The notes beneath the pieces were generated by a model. The model was not told where the DNA came from, made no database searches, and saw only the letters and a program-made list of their open reading frames with translations. DNA of 64,000 bases from CAYPPG01 sp964412555 (lineage in GTDB: Bacteria > Hinthialibacterota > Hinthialibacteria > Hinthialibacterales > Hinthialibacteraceae): the NCBI GenBank assembly GCA_964412555.1, contig CAYPPG010000005.1, positions 124,001 through 188,000 on the forward strand, written 5' to 3'. Every line of letters starts with the position of its first letter. Position 1 is the first letter of the stretch. The position numbers were made by a program, and so were the translations under genes. Below are positions 18,996 through 27,484 of this stretch, piece by piece.

Positions 18996-20033
18996 TTAAA
19001 TATTATCCGCCGTTTGAATGACGGAACGGAGTCGGTCCATTTCATCCAATGCTTTTCCGGTTCCCAACGCGACACAGGTCAGTGGATCATCCGCCACATG
19101 CACCGGTAAACCAGTTTCTTCTGCAATCAATGTATCCACACCTCTCAGCAAGGAACCACCTCCTGCTAACATGATTCCACGTTCCATGATATCGGCTGCC
19201 AATTCAGGCGGAGTTTCTTCCAACGCGATTTTGACGACGTCTACAATGGCGCTGATCGGTTCTTGTAAACAATCGCGAATTTCCTCCGAAGTGATTTTGA
19301 CGGTTTTTGGTAATCCATTGATCAAATCTCTCCCTTTGATGTCGATGGTTTGCTCTTCCCCGATTTTTGTCGCGGAACCGATCCCGATTTTGATCATTTC
19401 GGAAGTCCGTTCTCCAATCATGAGGTTATAATTTTTCTTGATGTGAGAGATGATGGCATCGTCCAGTTCGTCACCGGCGACGCGGATGGAGCGGGAAACA
19501 ACCAAACCGGAGAGTGAAATCACAGCCACTTCAGTCGTGCCTCCCCCGATATCGACGATCATGTTACCCGAGGCTTCAGCCACCGGCAATCCGGCGCCGA
19601 TCGCGGCAGCCATCGGTTCTTCGATAAGCAAGACATCTCTGGCACCCGCACTGACGGCGGAATCTTTCACGGCGCGCCGTTCCACGCTGGTGATCCCCGA
19701 CGGCACACAAACCATAATGCGTGGATTGACCATACGGGTTCGATTGTGAACCTTATTGATAAAATAACGAAGCATGGCTTCGGTCACTTCGAAATCGGCG
19801 ATGACACCGTCTTTCATTGGGCGAATGGCGACGATATTGCCAGGAGTTCGCCCCAGCATGTTCTTCGCTTCAATTCCCACGGCAAGAACTTGATTCGTTC
19901 CTTTCACGATGGCGACGACGGAAGGTTCACAGAGAACAATTCCTTGTCCTTTGACATAGACCAATGTATTGGCTGTTCCCAGATCAATACCGAGATCGCG
20001 GGAAAACATTCCTTTAATATGCGAAAATAACAT
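18996..20033 (-). CDS. mreB: rod shape-determining actin homologue MreB
   Basis: Actin-like ATPase, 345 residues, that forms membrane-bound filaments guiding side-wall synthesis. The phosphate-1 loop is at DLGIDLGTANTLVYVKG (about 13-29), phosphate-2 is at MIVDIGGGTTEVAVISLSG, and the adenosine motif is at IMLAGGGSLLRGVD. An amphipathic N-terminal stretch (MLFSHIKGMF) fits membrane binding. The start at 20033 follows GGAG; an internal ATG at 20009 is the alternative. It has a 600-bp upstream region of its own, so it is probably transcribed from a separate promoter. Confidence 0.95.
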   Translation of the reverse strand: MLFSHIKGMFSRDLGIDLGTANTLVYVKGQGIVLCEPSVVAIVKGTNQVLAVGIEAKNMLGRTPGNIVAIRPMKDGVIADFEVTEAMLRYFINKVHNRTRMVNPRIMVCVPSGITSVERRAVKDSAVSAGARDVLLIEEPMAAAIGAGLPVAEASGNMIVDIGGGTTEVAVISLSGLVVSRSIRVAGDELDDAIISHIKKNYNLMIGERTSEMIKIGIGSATKIGEEQTIDIKGRDLINGLPKTVKITSEEIRDCLQEPISAIVDVVKIALEETPPELAADIMERGIMLAGGGSLLRGVDTLIAEETGLPVHVADDPLTCVALGTGKALDEMDRLRSVIQTADNI

Positions 20034-20190
20034 TAACGGTTCTCCAAACTGTTAAGACTTGAAATATACCCACTCAAGGGATCTCTCATAAAACGATTGG
20101 AAAAAATGTTTGTCGCTTTATATTGAATCTTGTGAATTATGAGTTGTATTCGGTTATTTGTCGATACCGCCTTTCACTGGATTGATTAAT

Positions 20191-20220
20191 ATTCGAATTC
20201 GGCGTGCTGGAATATGTCAA
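20191..20220 (-). promoter_or_regulatory. candidate promoter of mreB
   Basis: On the minus strand a consensus TTGACA (20220-20215) is followed after 18 bp by TCGAAT (20196-20191, four of six matches to TATAAT). Transcription from near 20184 would give a leader of about 150 nt. This is sequence match only. Confidence 0.35.
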
Positions 20221-20276
20221 GCCCTTTCTACATTCCTTTGATGATTGTCACGCTGGCTTCTTACGGGTATTTCCAA

Positions 20277-20302
20277 ACGTGCCACCGGAGAAGGTGGCAC
20301 GT
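20277..20302. repeat. strong hairpin upstream of mreB
   Basis: Perfect 10-bp inverted repeat ACGTGCCACC-ggagaa-GGTGGCACGT in the 606-bp non-coding region (20034-20639) between smc and mreB. There is no U-tract long enough on either side for a convincing terminator. The rest of the interval shows no gene; it also holds the mreB promoter candidate and the smc terminator. Confidence 0.6.
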
Positions 20303-20538
20303 GTTTTGGTCTTTCATCATACCCAATTGAGCATAAGCATATTTTATCAGTTTTGTTCAATCGGATATCAATGAGTGCGATTCTCTTCTCAGCGTGTTGA
20401 ATCACCCGTAGTATTCGTCCTTTTAAAACGGTTGTATTGGACCGCTCGTAAAACTCCCTAACAAAAATTATTATAATATACTCTGAAATGGTGAAACATA
20501 TAACCCCGCATTGAATGAAATGTTCGTTATCCTATCCC

Positions 20539-20573
20539 AAAAAAAATCCCCAGAGTGGAGGGGACTCTGGGGG
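20539..20573 (-). terminator. rho-independent terminator after smc
   Basis: Perfect 9-bp stem CCCCAGAGT (20548... 20556) / ACTCTGGGG (20564-20572) with a 7-base loop, followed on the minus strand by a run of T. It lies about 70 bp after the smc stop. A 14-bp palindrome GGCGCAATTGCGCC lies between. Confidence 0.85.
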
Positions 20574-20639
20574 AGATATGCACGGGCGCAATTGCGCCTG
20601 TTGGAGACGAAAATTTATCTCAATTGACTTGGTTTTTTC

Positions 20640-23600
20640 TTATACAGCCACTTCCTCCGGGATTTCTTCCACATTGGATTCAGGAGAATCCGAATCCTCG
20701 AGGAATTGTTGCATTTCATCTATTTCCGAATCATTCGTGTTTTTGAATTGCATGGAATAAATCGAAGAAATTCCTTCTACTGCCATAGTGACGCCATATA
20801 ACGCATCACACATCTCCATCGTCTTTTTGTTGTGGGTAATGATCAAGAATTGGGAGTGTTCTAGAAATCCGTGTAGAATCTTCGTGAATCGGCCGACATT
20901 ATTGTCGTCAAGGGGAGCGTCGATTTCGTCCAGCAGGCAGAAGGGGCTGGGTTTGATCTCATAAACCGCGAACAGAAGCGCGATGGCGACTAGCGCTTTT
21001 TCACCACCGGAAAGAAGGGAAATGGACTGCAATTTTTTTCCGGGCGGTTGCACTTCGATATCAATACCGGCTTCCATAGGATCCCCCTCGAGCAATATCA
21101 ATTCTGCACGCCCTCCATTGAACATTCGGCGAAACATATGGTTGAAATTTTCTTTCACTTGTTCGAATGTTTTAAGGAATAAATCCACAGTCGTGCTATG
21201 CAAGTCTTTTGTTGTGGCGATTAAATCCGCTTTGGATTTTTCCAGATCATTTTTTTGTTCTTCCAGAAAATCACACCGTTGGCGTACTTCTTCGTATTCT
21301 TCAATGGCCAGTTCGTTGACAAGGCCAAGTTGTTCGAGCCGACGACGATAAAAGGCGGATTTTTCATTCAATTCATCATCGCTGCGTTCGTCCCGTTCCA
21401 ATTCCAGGCGATTTTCTAGTTTTGAAAACGTTTCATCAAGTTGGCGGCGCCAATATTCTTCCTCGACTTGAGTTTTCATCCTTTCCTGATCAACATTGTC
21501 TTTTTCCTGGCGGATGGATTCATATCGTTCTTGATTCTGATTCTCTTCTTCCTCTACTTTTTGAATTTCCGCACGAAGACCATGATGGATTTCTTCGCTT
21601 TCCTGCAATTCTTTCCAAAGAGAGTTTCGATCTTCTTTTAATTGGACAATTGTATTTTTGGCGTTTTCAATAGCCTGTTGGGCTTCAAAGCGCCTTTCTT
21701 CTTGTTGCTGCGCGAGATGGCGCTTTTCTTCAATATCTTGTTTCAGTTCTTTGAGGTGTCGTGCAAGCGTCTCGATATCGGCCGACCAACGTTCTCTATC
21801 CTTGCTTTTTTCCAGGAGAAACATTCGGTTTTCAGAAAGAAAATCTTCTATTTCTTTTCGTTTTTCACGAATTTCCTGAATGGTGGATTGATATTCTTCC
21901 AATTCACTTTCGAGTTGATCTTTTTTACGTTGATATTCTTCAATTTGTTCGGTTCGATGTTCTTCTTCACGAGAACCGGCTTCGATTGCGTTGATGAGCG
22001 TTTCTTGTTCGGTTTTATAGGCTTGATCTGTTTGAGTCAGTCGATGCAGTTGTTTTTGAGTACGCTCCAGCTCATCCCGCAAGGCGCTTTGGCGGTTTTG
22101 CTTCTCAAGTAAAGTTTGGCGAATGGTGTCTCGTTCCGAGGCAAGGATTGAAATCTCTTTTCGGATATTTTGAACATGTTCTTCGAGACGAGAACGTTCT
22201 TTCTCAAGGGTACCGGCTATTTCTTCCAAGCGGCTGATTTCTGTTGCCCGATTCAAGATTTGAGAGGTTGAAGAATAGCCTCCGCTGATCGATCCGTCAT
22301 TTTCCAAAATTTCCCCCGATGGAGTGACGATTTTTACTCCATGAGGGAGTGAATCGCGCAACTGCAACGCTTCTTCCAGGTTGGTGACGAGAAAAACATG
22401 GTCCAATAATCTTCTTACATAGGGCCGATACGTCTCATCACATTGAACATAATCCGATAGGGTTTTCCGATTTCGCAAGGTTTCAGGGATTTTTGATAAT
22501 TCATCACCAAAGGGAGCGCTGACGGGAAGAAAGGAGAGCCATCCTTTTTTCTCTTCCCGTAATTTCGTGATAGCCTTCAATGCGGTTTCATCGTTCCGGG
22601 TCAAGATGGCTTGCAGTTTTCGTGACAATGCGGCTTCGATGGCTCGCTCGTATCCAGGTTCGACTTGAATGATTTCAGCGAATGTTCCTATCAGCTCGGT
22701 GGACAATTCACCTTCTTCGCGCAAGAGATACCGGACTCCTTCATCAAATCCCTCCAGTTTTTCTTGTAGCTCGCAGAGGGATTCCCAGCGGGAACGGGTT
22801 TGCTGCCAACGGCGCTCGCACGCGTTCAAACCGGTTTTGGCTGTTGACTCGGCTTCTGTGAGAGTGCTCAATCGGGATCGCGCGTTTTCCAACTGACTTT
22901 GAAGTTCGAGAACACTCGCGTCGACTTCGGAAAGCTCTTGTGTCAATGTGTTGAGTTTTTCATTGTGAGCCGTAATGTCCTTCGAGATATATTCTTGCTC
23001 ACTTTTGACTTGTTCCAACCGGCTGATGTAATGTTCTTTTTCGCGTTCCCATAATCGCTGCTGGTTTTTTCGTTCTGTGATTTGGTGCTCGATATCCAAA
23101 AAAGTGCGTTGCTTTTCTTGCCCTTCATTTTCGATAAGGGTTGCTTGCTCGACCACCTGAGTCAAAGATTCATTGTGTTGTTCAATCGTCTTTTTGAGGG
23201 CTTCGATTTCCTCCGTCAGTTGTTTTACTTGCTTTTCCGCTTCAAGGATTCGTTGTTGTTCTTCTTCAGTTCTTTTTAAATCGGCTTCGCATTCTTCGAG
23301 AAGACGTGTTTGAAGTTGAGCATATTCGGCACTGCGTTCGTTGAGCGAGTTCAAATGCTGTTCCATTTGTTCAAGCCGTGCCGTGGTGGTGGAATAGGAA
23401 TCTCTTTTGGTTCTGTTGATCGATTCCTGCTCTTGTATTTTTGCATTCAATGCGTTTTTTCGTTCTCGAATTTCTTGAAGCTGGCCTTGGTAGGTGTCGA
23501 TTTGCGCTTGTAATCCGTTTAGACGTGAGTTGTTTTTTTCCAGCTTTTCATGTAATTCTTTGCCACGGCGGGCGTGAAGGATATAATCGACTTCCCGTAA

Positions 23601-24263
23601 ATTCCTTCGATACTTTTTGGCTAATTCAGCCTGTTTTGCTTGGCGTTCCAAAGATCGTTTTTGCCTTTGCAATTCACTTAGAATATCGACGATTCTAGTC
23701 AAATCCGTATCGGTTCGTTCCAATTTGCGAAGTGCCTCGGTTTTGCGATTCAGAAAGCGTGCAACTCCAGCTGCTTCTTCCAGAATTTCGCGGCGATTGA
23801 TGGGTTTGGCATTGACGATCATATCGACACGCCCTTGTTCCATCATTGAATAAGCATTGGTTCCGATACCGGAATCCAGAAATAGGTCCGTGACATCTTT
23901 CATCCGGCATTTGGTTCGATTGATTAGATATTCGCTTTCCCCGCTACGATGCAAGCGACGGCTGATCAAAACCTCCCGGTACGAAATCGGAAGAGTGCCA
24001 TTTTCATTGTCGAATAAAAGAGATACTTCTGCGAAACCCGAGGCCGGACGATTGGCGGAACCGTTGAAAATCATATCCTGCATGACGCCGCCTCGAAGCC
24101 GTCTTGGATTGTGTTCGCCAATTACCCACCGAATGGCATCCGATAGATTGGATTTTCCACATCCGTTTGGACCGATGATGCCTGTAACGCCTCTTTCAAA
24201 TTTAATTTCGACTTTATTGGCAAATGATTTGAATCCGGAGATCGTGAGTTTTTTTAGAAGCAT
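20640..24263 (-). CDS. smc: chromosome partition protein SMC
   Basis: Structural maintenance of chromosomes ATPase, 1207 residues, the core of bacterial condensin. The Walker A loop GPNGCGKS is at 31-38 (K37). A long coiled coil runs to about 500, the hinge spans about 510-640, the return coiled coil runs to about 1050, the ABC signature LSGGEK is at about 1084-1089 and Walker B is near 1118 (CLLDEIDAPLDD). Length and domain order match the family. It is monocistronic with its own terminator. Partner genes scpA and scpB are not in the window. Confidence 0.96.
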   Translation of the reverse strand: MLLKKLTISGFKSFANKVEIKFERGVTGIIGPNGCGKSNLSDAIRWVIGEHNPRRLRGGVMQDMIFNGSANRPASGFAEVSLLFDNENGTLPISYREVLISRRLHRSGESEYLINRTKCRMKDVTDLFLDSGIGTNAYSMMEQGRVDMIVNAKPINRREILEEAAGVARFLNRKTEALRKLERTDTDLTRIVDILSELQRQKRSLERQAKQAELAKKYRRNLREVDYILHARRGKELHEKLEKNNSRLNGLQAQIDTYQGQLQEIRERKNALNAKIQEQESINRTKRDSYSTTTARLEQMEQHLNSLNERSAEYAQLQTRLLEECEADLKRTEEEQQRILEAEKQVKQLTEEIEALKKTIEQHNESLTQVVEQATLIENEGQEKQRTFLDIEHQITERKNQQRLWEREKEHYISRLEQVKSEQEYISKDITAHNEKLNTLTQELSEVDASVLELQSQLENARSRLSTLTEAESTAKTGLNACERRWQQTRSRWESLCELQEKLEGFDEGVRYLLREEGELSTELIGTFAEIIQVEPGYERAIEAALSRKLQAILTRNDETALKAITKLREEKKGWLSFLPVSAPFGDELSKIPETLRNRKTLSDYVQCDETYRPYVRRLLDHVFLVTNLEEALQLRDSLPHGVKIVTPSGEILENDGSISGGYSSTSQILNRATEISRLEEIAGTLEKERSRLEEHVQNIRKEISILASERDTIRQTLLEKQNRQSALRDELERTQKQLHRLTQTDQAYKTEQETLINAIEAGSREEEHRTEQIEEYQRKKDQLESELEEYQSTIQEIREKRKEIEDFLSENRMFLLEKSKDRERWSADIETLARHLKELKQDIEEKRHLAQQQEERRFEAQQAIENAKNTIVQLKEDRNSLWKELQESEEIHHGLRAEIQKVEEEENQNQERYESIRQEKDNVDQERMKTQVEEEYWRRQLDETFSKLENRLELERDERSDDELNEKSAFYRRRLEQLGLVNELAIEEYEEVRQRCDFLEEQKNDLEKSKADLIATTKDLHSTTVDLFLKTFEQVKENFNHMFRRMFNGGRAELILLEGDPMEAGIDIEVQPPGKKLQSISLLSGGEKALVAIALLFAVYEIKPSPFCLLDEIDAPLDDNNVGRFTKILHGFLEHSQFLIITHNKKTMEMCDALYGVTMAVEGISSIYSMQFKNTNDSEIDEMQQFLEDSDSPESNVEEIPEEVAV

Positions 24264-24502
24264 AACGTTCCCTCAACTCTTCTACGGGGAGAGTGCATTA
24301 TCGATAACTTATGGAATCCCCTGAACTTGAAGAAGTTCGTGCATATCTTTTTGAAATTCAATATAGACAAAAGACGCTATCTGCAAATGTTGAATACCAT
24401 TTGATTTCACCACAAGATATTGTATGATCCATTTTGTGGCAACACGAGCAAAACTATAATGAGATTTGGGGAATCTGTCAATAGGGAACACAATAAAAAG
24501 TA

Positions 24503-24606
24503 TATATCCACAATTCATCCACAACATATAGTGTTAAATTACACTTAGTTTAATTGTTGAATTTGAAGCACTTACACTTTTTTCTCTCCACAATATATCC
24601 ACAAAC
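24503..24606. promoter_or_regulatory. cluster of DnaA-box-like sites in AT-rich intergenic DNA
   Basis: The 520-bp non-coding interval between the sigma factor gene and smc contains three near-matches to the DnaA box (TTATNCACA) on the plus strand: TATCCACAA at 24505, TCATCCACAA at about 24515 and ATATCCACAAAC at about 24595, plus CTCCACAA at 24586. A short inverted repeat AGTGT-taaatt-ACACT lies at 24530-24545. Function is uncertain; no dnaA or dnaN is nearby. The rest of 24264-24500 shows no gene. Confidence 0.35.
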
Positions 24607-24653
24607 AAAAAAAAAGGCCGCTGAGATGAAAAAGAGGGTTTCAAAACAGCGGC
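24607..24653 (-). terminator. rho-independent terminator downstream of sigma factor gene
   Basis: Inverted repeat GCCGCTG (24617-24623) / CAGCGGC (24647-24653) with a 23-base loop, followed on the minus strand by nine T. It lies about 130 bp after the sigma factor stop. Confidence 0.7.
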
Positions 24654-24783
24654 TGGGGAGGTATATGAAGATTGAACTTATTTTCGCTTATTTTATAGAC
24701 TGACTTTATTCCGTTCTTTTTTGCAAGTGATGATTATTCTATGACTACATCTTTTATTGATACGAAAAAAGCTTGATTGTATT

Positions 24784-25614
24784 TCAACCCTGGGTGAATG
24801 CATACAATAATGAATTCTGATCCGGACAACGTAATTTGTTGATTGCCTGGGCTTGGATTTGCCTTACGCCTTCGGCGGAAAGACCAAGAAGCCTACCAGC
24901 TTGGCGTAAGCTGACTGGTTCGGCATGATCGTCCAGCCCAAATCGACACCGAAGAACATCTTGTTCTTTTTGTGTCAGTTGTTTGAACGTTTGTGCAACT
25001 CTTTTTTTCAATTCACTCAACCACAATTCTCTTCGTAAAGATTCTGCCACATCGATTTCAAGACGATCTTCCATACTTTGTCCGTCTTCGTCTTCCGTGT
25101 GAATAGAAAGGGTCGTGGTTCCCAAGTTGTAAACATATTCGACTTTTTGTTCTTCTAAACCGATTGCATCGGCGATTTCCTTATAATTTGGATTTCTACC
25201 TTTTATTTTGATAAATCCGTATTCGAAGTTTTTAATCTTCTTGAGAATACTCACTTTATTGATCGGAATTGTAACCGTTCTAGATTTCTGTTCGATTGCC
25301 CTTTGCATATAGAGCCGAATCCACCAAGCCGCGTACGAAATCAAACGGCATTTTCTTGCGGGATCATAGCGATCAATCGCTTCGATCAATCCCAGATTTC
25401 CCTCTTGAATGAGATCAGCTACCGGAATTCCTTGATTTCGAAAACTCAAAGCAAGCCGTACCACGAATCGTTGATTGGCTTCTACCAAACGCTGCCGGGC
25501 CGCTTTATTTCCTTTCTTCACTTTTTTGAGTAGTTTATACTCTTCATCTGCTTTCAGTGGTTTATGATTTATTCCCTTCAGATGCCTTTTAATAGAAATT
25601 CGTTCGCAAGACAT
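24784..25614 (-). CDS. sigma-70 family RNA polymerase sigma factor (primary-like, lacking region 1.1)
   Basis: Sigma factor of 276 residues. The start at 25614 is chosen because GGAGG lies 8 bp upstream; the longer frame to 25686 has no better site. Region 2 carries GNLGLIEAIDRYDPARKCRLISYAAWWIR, the -10 recognition and melting segment typical of group 1/2 factors. Region 3 follows (about 130-190), and region 4 ends with a helix-turn-helix VSLRQAGRLLGLSAEGVRQIQAQA. There is no region 1.1. This pattern fits alternative housekeeping-like (RpoS/SigB/SigA-paralogue) factors. The regulon is unknown. It is divergent from the pseudopilin gene. Confidence 0.88.
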   Translation of the reverse strand: MSCERISIKRHLKGINHKPLKADEEYKLLKKVKKGNKAARQRLVEANQRFVVRLALSFRNQGIPVADLIQEGNLGLIEAIDRYDPARKCRLISYAAWWIRLYMQRAIEQKSRTVTIPINKVSILKKIKNFEYGFIKIKGRNPNYKEIADAIGLEEQKVEYVYNLGTTTLSIHTEDEDGQSMEDRLEIDVAESLRRELWLSELKKRVAQTFKQLTQKEQDVLRCRFGLDDHAEPVSLRQAGRLLGLSAEGVRQIQAQAINKLRCPDQNSLLYAFTQG

Positions 25615-25751
25615 CTCCCCGTCCTCCGTTTCTATCATCTTTTCCCATAAAAAAATCGGGAAGCATATTGATGCTGAAATCGCCAAGAAGCCCTATAGAC
25701 TTGGCGGCAAATAATCCACAAATCTTCAAAACATCACAATCCCATATGTTG

Positions 25752-25772
25752 ATTACACTTCTATAGTGTCAA
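25752..25772. promoter_or_regulatory. inverted repeat upstream of sigma factor gene
   Basis: ACACT-tctat-AGTGT lies in the divergent interval between the sigma factor and pseudopilin genes, with a second half-site GTGTCAAAGTGAG. A related ACACT/AGTGT repeat lies beyond the 3' end of the same gene (24530). It could be an operator; no binding protein can be named. Confidence 0.3.
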
Positions 25773-25942
25773 AGTGAGTCAAAAGTTGGATATTTTGAAA
25801 GAAAAAAAAGAGATGATTTGCTGCTGAGAGAGAAATTTTGGGAAATTTGATGGATTTCTTCTTGACTTCCACCCTATCAATTCAATTAGAATCGGTGAAA
25901 AATAGAACAAACTTAATCGAAGATGAGCAGCGAGATGAAAAT

Positions 25943-26491
25943 ATGAAACGAATTCCATTGAAACGAATCCATTCGTTCACGTTGATTGAATTATTGATTG
26001 TCGTTGCCATAATCGGGATTCTCGCGGCGATTGCAGTCCCGAATTTCACCCGTGCCCGGATGCAGGCACTTTTAACGCAAATCATTCGGGATATGCGAAC
26101 CTTGGACAGTCAGATTCATATTTACGAACTTGACCATGGACGCCCACCCATTTCCGATTATGTGAAAGGGAAAAACAGCCTTTTGGCTCTGACGACGCCG
26201 GTTGCTTATATGAATGCCATTCCTTATGATCCGCATCGCCGTAACGAAGAAATCGGTATTCAGCGTGGATTTTATTTCAATTATTGGTACAACGAAGAAG
26301 ATCCGAGCGGACGATACAATACGGGAGGAACTCAATGGCATAACCAGGGGTGGAGAATTTATATGTTATCGGTCGGTATGGATCATGATATCGATTGGAT
26401 TACCTATCATCCCAGCAATGGTCTTGCCACAAACGGAGATATTCGTTACTTTTCCCCCAAGCGATTGTCGGATTGGCAAGATTCGTTATAA
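25943..26491 (+). CDS. type II secretion GspG-like major pseudopilin (orphan)
   Basis: Type IV pilin-like protein of 182 residues. The start at 25943 places the prepilin leader MKRIPLKRIHS just before the FTLIELLIVVAIIGILAAIAVPNF helix; the frame extends further upstream but that part does not look like a leader. The residue before the cleavage site is Ser, not the usual Gly; Glu5 of the mature protein is present. The C-terminal globular part (about 60-182) resembles GspG-like proteins of planctomycete-type genomes. The main secretion operon at 44-54 kb lacks a gspG, so this may serve it from a distance. Its stop overlaps that of the convergent diguanylate cyclase gene by 6 bp. Confidence 0.8.
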   Translation: MKRIPLKRIHSFTLIELLIVVAIIGILAAIAVPNFTRARMQALLTQIIRDMRTLDSQIHIYELDHGRPPISDYVKGKNSLLALTTPVAYMNAIPYDPHRRNEEIGIQRGFYFNYWYNEEDPSGRYNTGGTQWHNQGWRIYMLSVGMDHDIDWITYHPSNGLATNGDIRYFSPKRLSDWQDSL

Positions 26492-27481
26492 GTTTTTGAA
26501 ACTATTTGTCTTAACTATACTGCACGGTTCTCCTGCGTGGAATCGTGTGACTTGATTTCTACCATTCTGTTTGGATTTGTATAGCGCTTCATCCGCTTCA
26601 CGGATTAAATCATCGATCGTTTGATTTTTGGAGGTAAGCGAAGATACCCCCACACTGATACTGATCGGTATTTTTTGATTCTGAAAATCGACAGGTTTGC
26701 TCTCAATTATTTTTCGCAATCGTTCCGCCGCTTCGTAGGCTCCTAGTTCGCCCTCTTCGGGAAAAATGACGGCGAATTCTTCACCTCCATAACGTGCCAC
26801 GATATCGGTATCACGCATCGAATCCTGGGTAACCTGAGCGATGATACGTAGCGTATGGTCTCCGGCTTGATGCCCATAGATATCGTTCACTTTTTTAAAA
26901 TGATCCAAATCGAAAAGGAGAAATGATAGTTGCTTGTCGTAGCGGATCGACCGTTTGAGTTCTATTTCGAATTGTTGAGTGAAATACCGGCGATTCAATA
27001 AGCCAGTCAAGCCGTCTTTTTGACTGAGTTCTTCCAGCTTCACTAACGTATCCTGCAGCATTTTTTGGTAAATGCTGGTTTCCGTGACATCGACGATTGT
27101 GACACAAACAGATGAAACTTCTCCACTTAAATTCTTGATGGGGAGAAAAGTACAGTCTTGATGCATATAATCAATTCCACCTGTAATTGGCCGATGATGG
27201 GGAAAGCGGAATAAATAAGGACGTTGCTGCCAGGAAGTAAAAGCATAATTTTTGAGCAAAAAAATGCTTTTGATTTTTCGCTCAAACCATTTTCGGGGAA
27301 GTTCCGGAAAACATTCGAATATATTTCTCCCCAACACTTCATGAGTGGATTTGCTGCTGTGGGTTTCCATGAATTTATTCCATAGGGTAATGTTCAAATG
27401 TTTATCCACGGAAAAAATCCCAACGTTGATGTGATTGACGATCGTGTAATCAAATAATGAATTATGGATGAAATCGTTCAT
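26486..27481 (-). CDS. PAS-GGDEF diguanylate cyclase
   Basis: Soluble sensor enzyme of 331 residues that makes cyclic di-GMP from GTP. An N-terminal PAS domain (about 10-140) is followed by the GGDEF domain with the active-site motif GGEEF at 232-236. An inhibitory I-site R223-x-x-D226 lies exactly five residues upstream, so product feedback inhibition is expected. There is no signal peptide or membrane segment. It starts 3 bp after the receiver/CheC-like gene, so the two form an operon. Confidence 0.92.
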   Translation of the reverse strand: MNDFIHNSLFDYTIVNHINVGIFSVDKHLNITLWNKFMETHSSKSTHEVLGRNIFECFPELPRKWFERKIKSIFLLKNYAFTSWQQRPYLFRFPHHRPITGGIDYMHQDCTFLPIKNLSGEVSSVCVTIVDVTETSIYQKMLQDTLVKLEELSQKDGLTGLLNRRYFTQQFEIELKRSIRYDKQLSFLLFDLDHFKKVNDIYGHQAGDHTLRIIAQVTQDSMRDTDIVARYGGEEFAVIFPEEGELGAYEAAERLRKIIESKPVDFQNQKIPISISVGVSSLTSKNQTIDDLIREADEALYKSKQNGRNQVTRFHAGEPCSIVKTNSFKNL

Positions 27482-27484
27482 CGA

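Noticed and set aside
20983..24324. Many long plus-strand frames opposite smc
   Set aside because: Shadows of codon bias in the long coiled-coil gene; none has a start signal or known motif.
24309..24527. 72-codon minus-strand frame upstream of smc
   Set aside because: No ribosome site, low-complexity AT-rich composition, and no recognisable product.
24264..24783. Calling the interval a replication origin
   Set aside because: DnaA-box-like sites are present, but there is no dnaA/dnaN neighbourhood or skew information; kept as an observation only.
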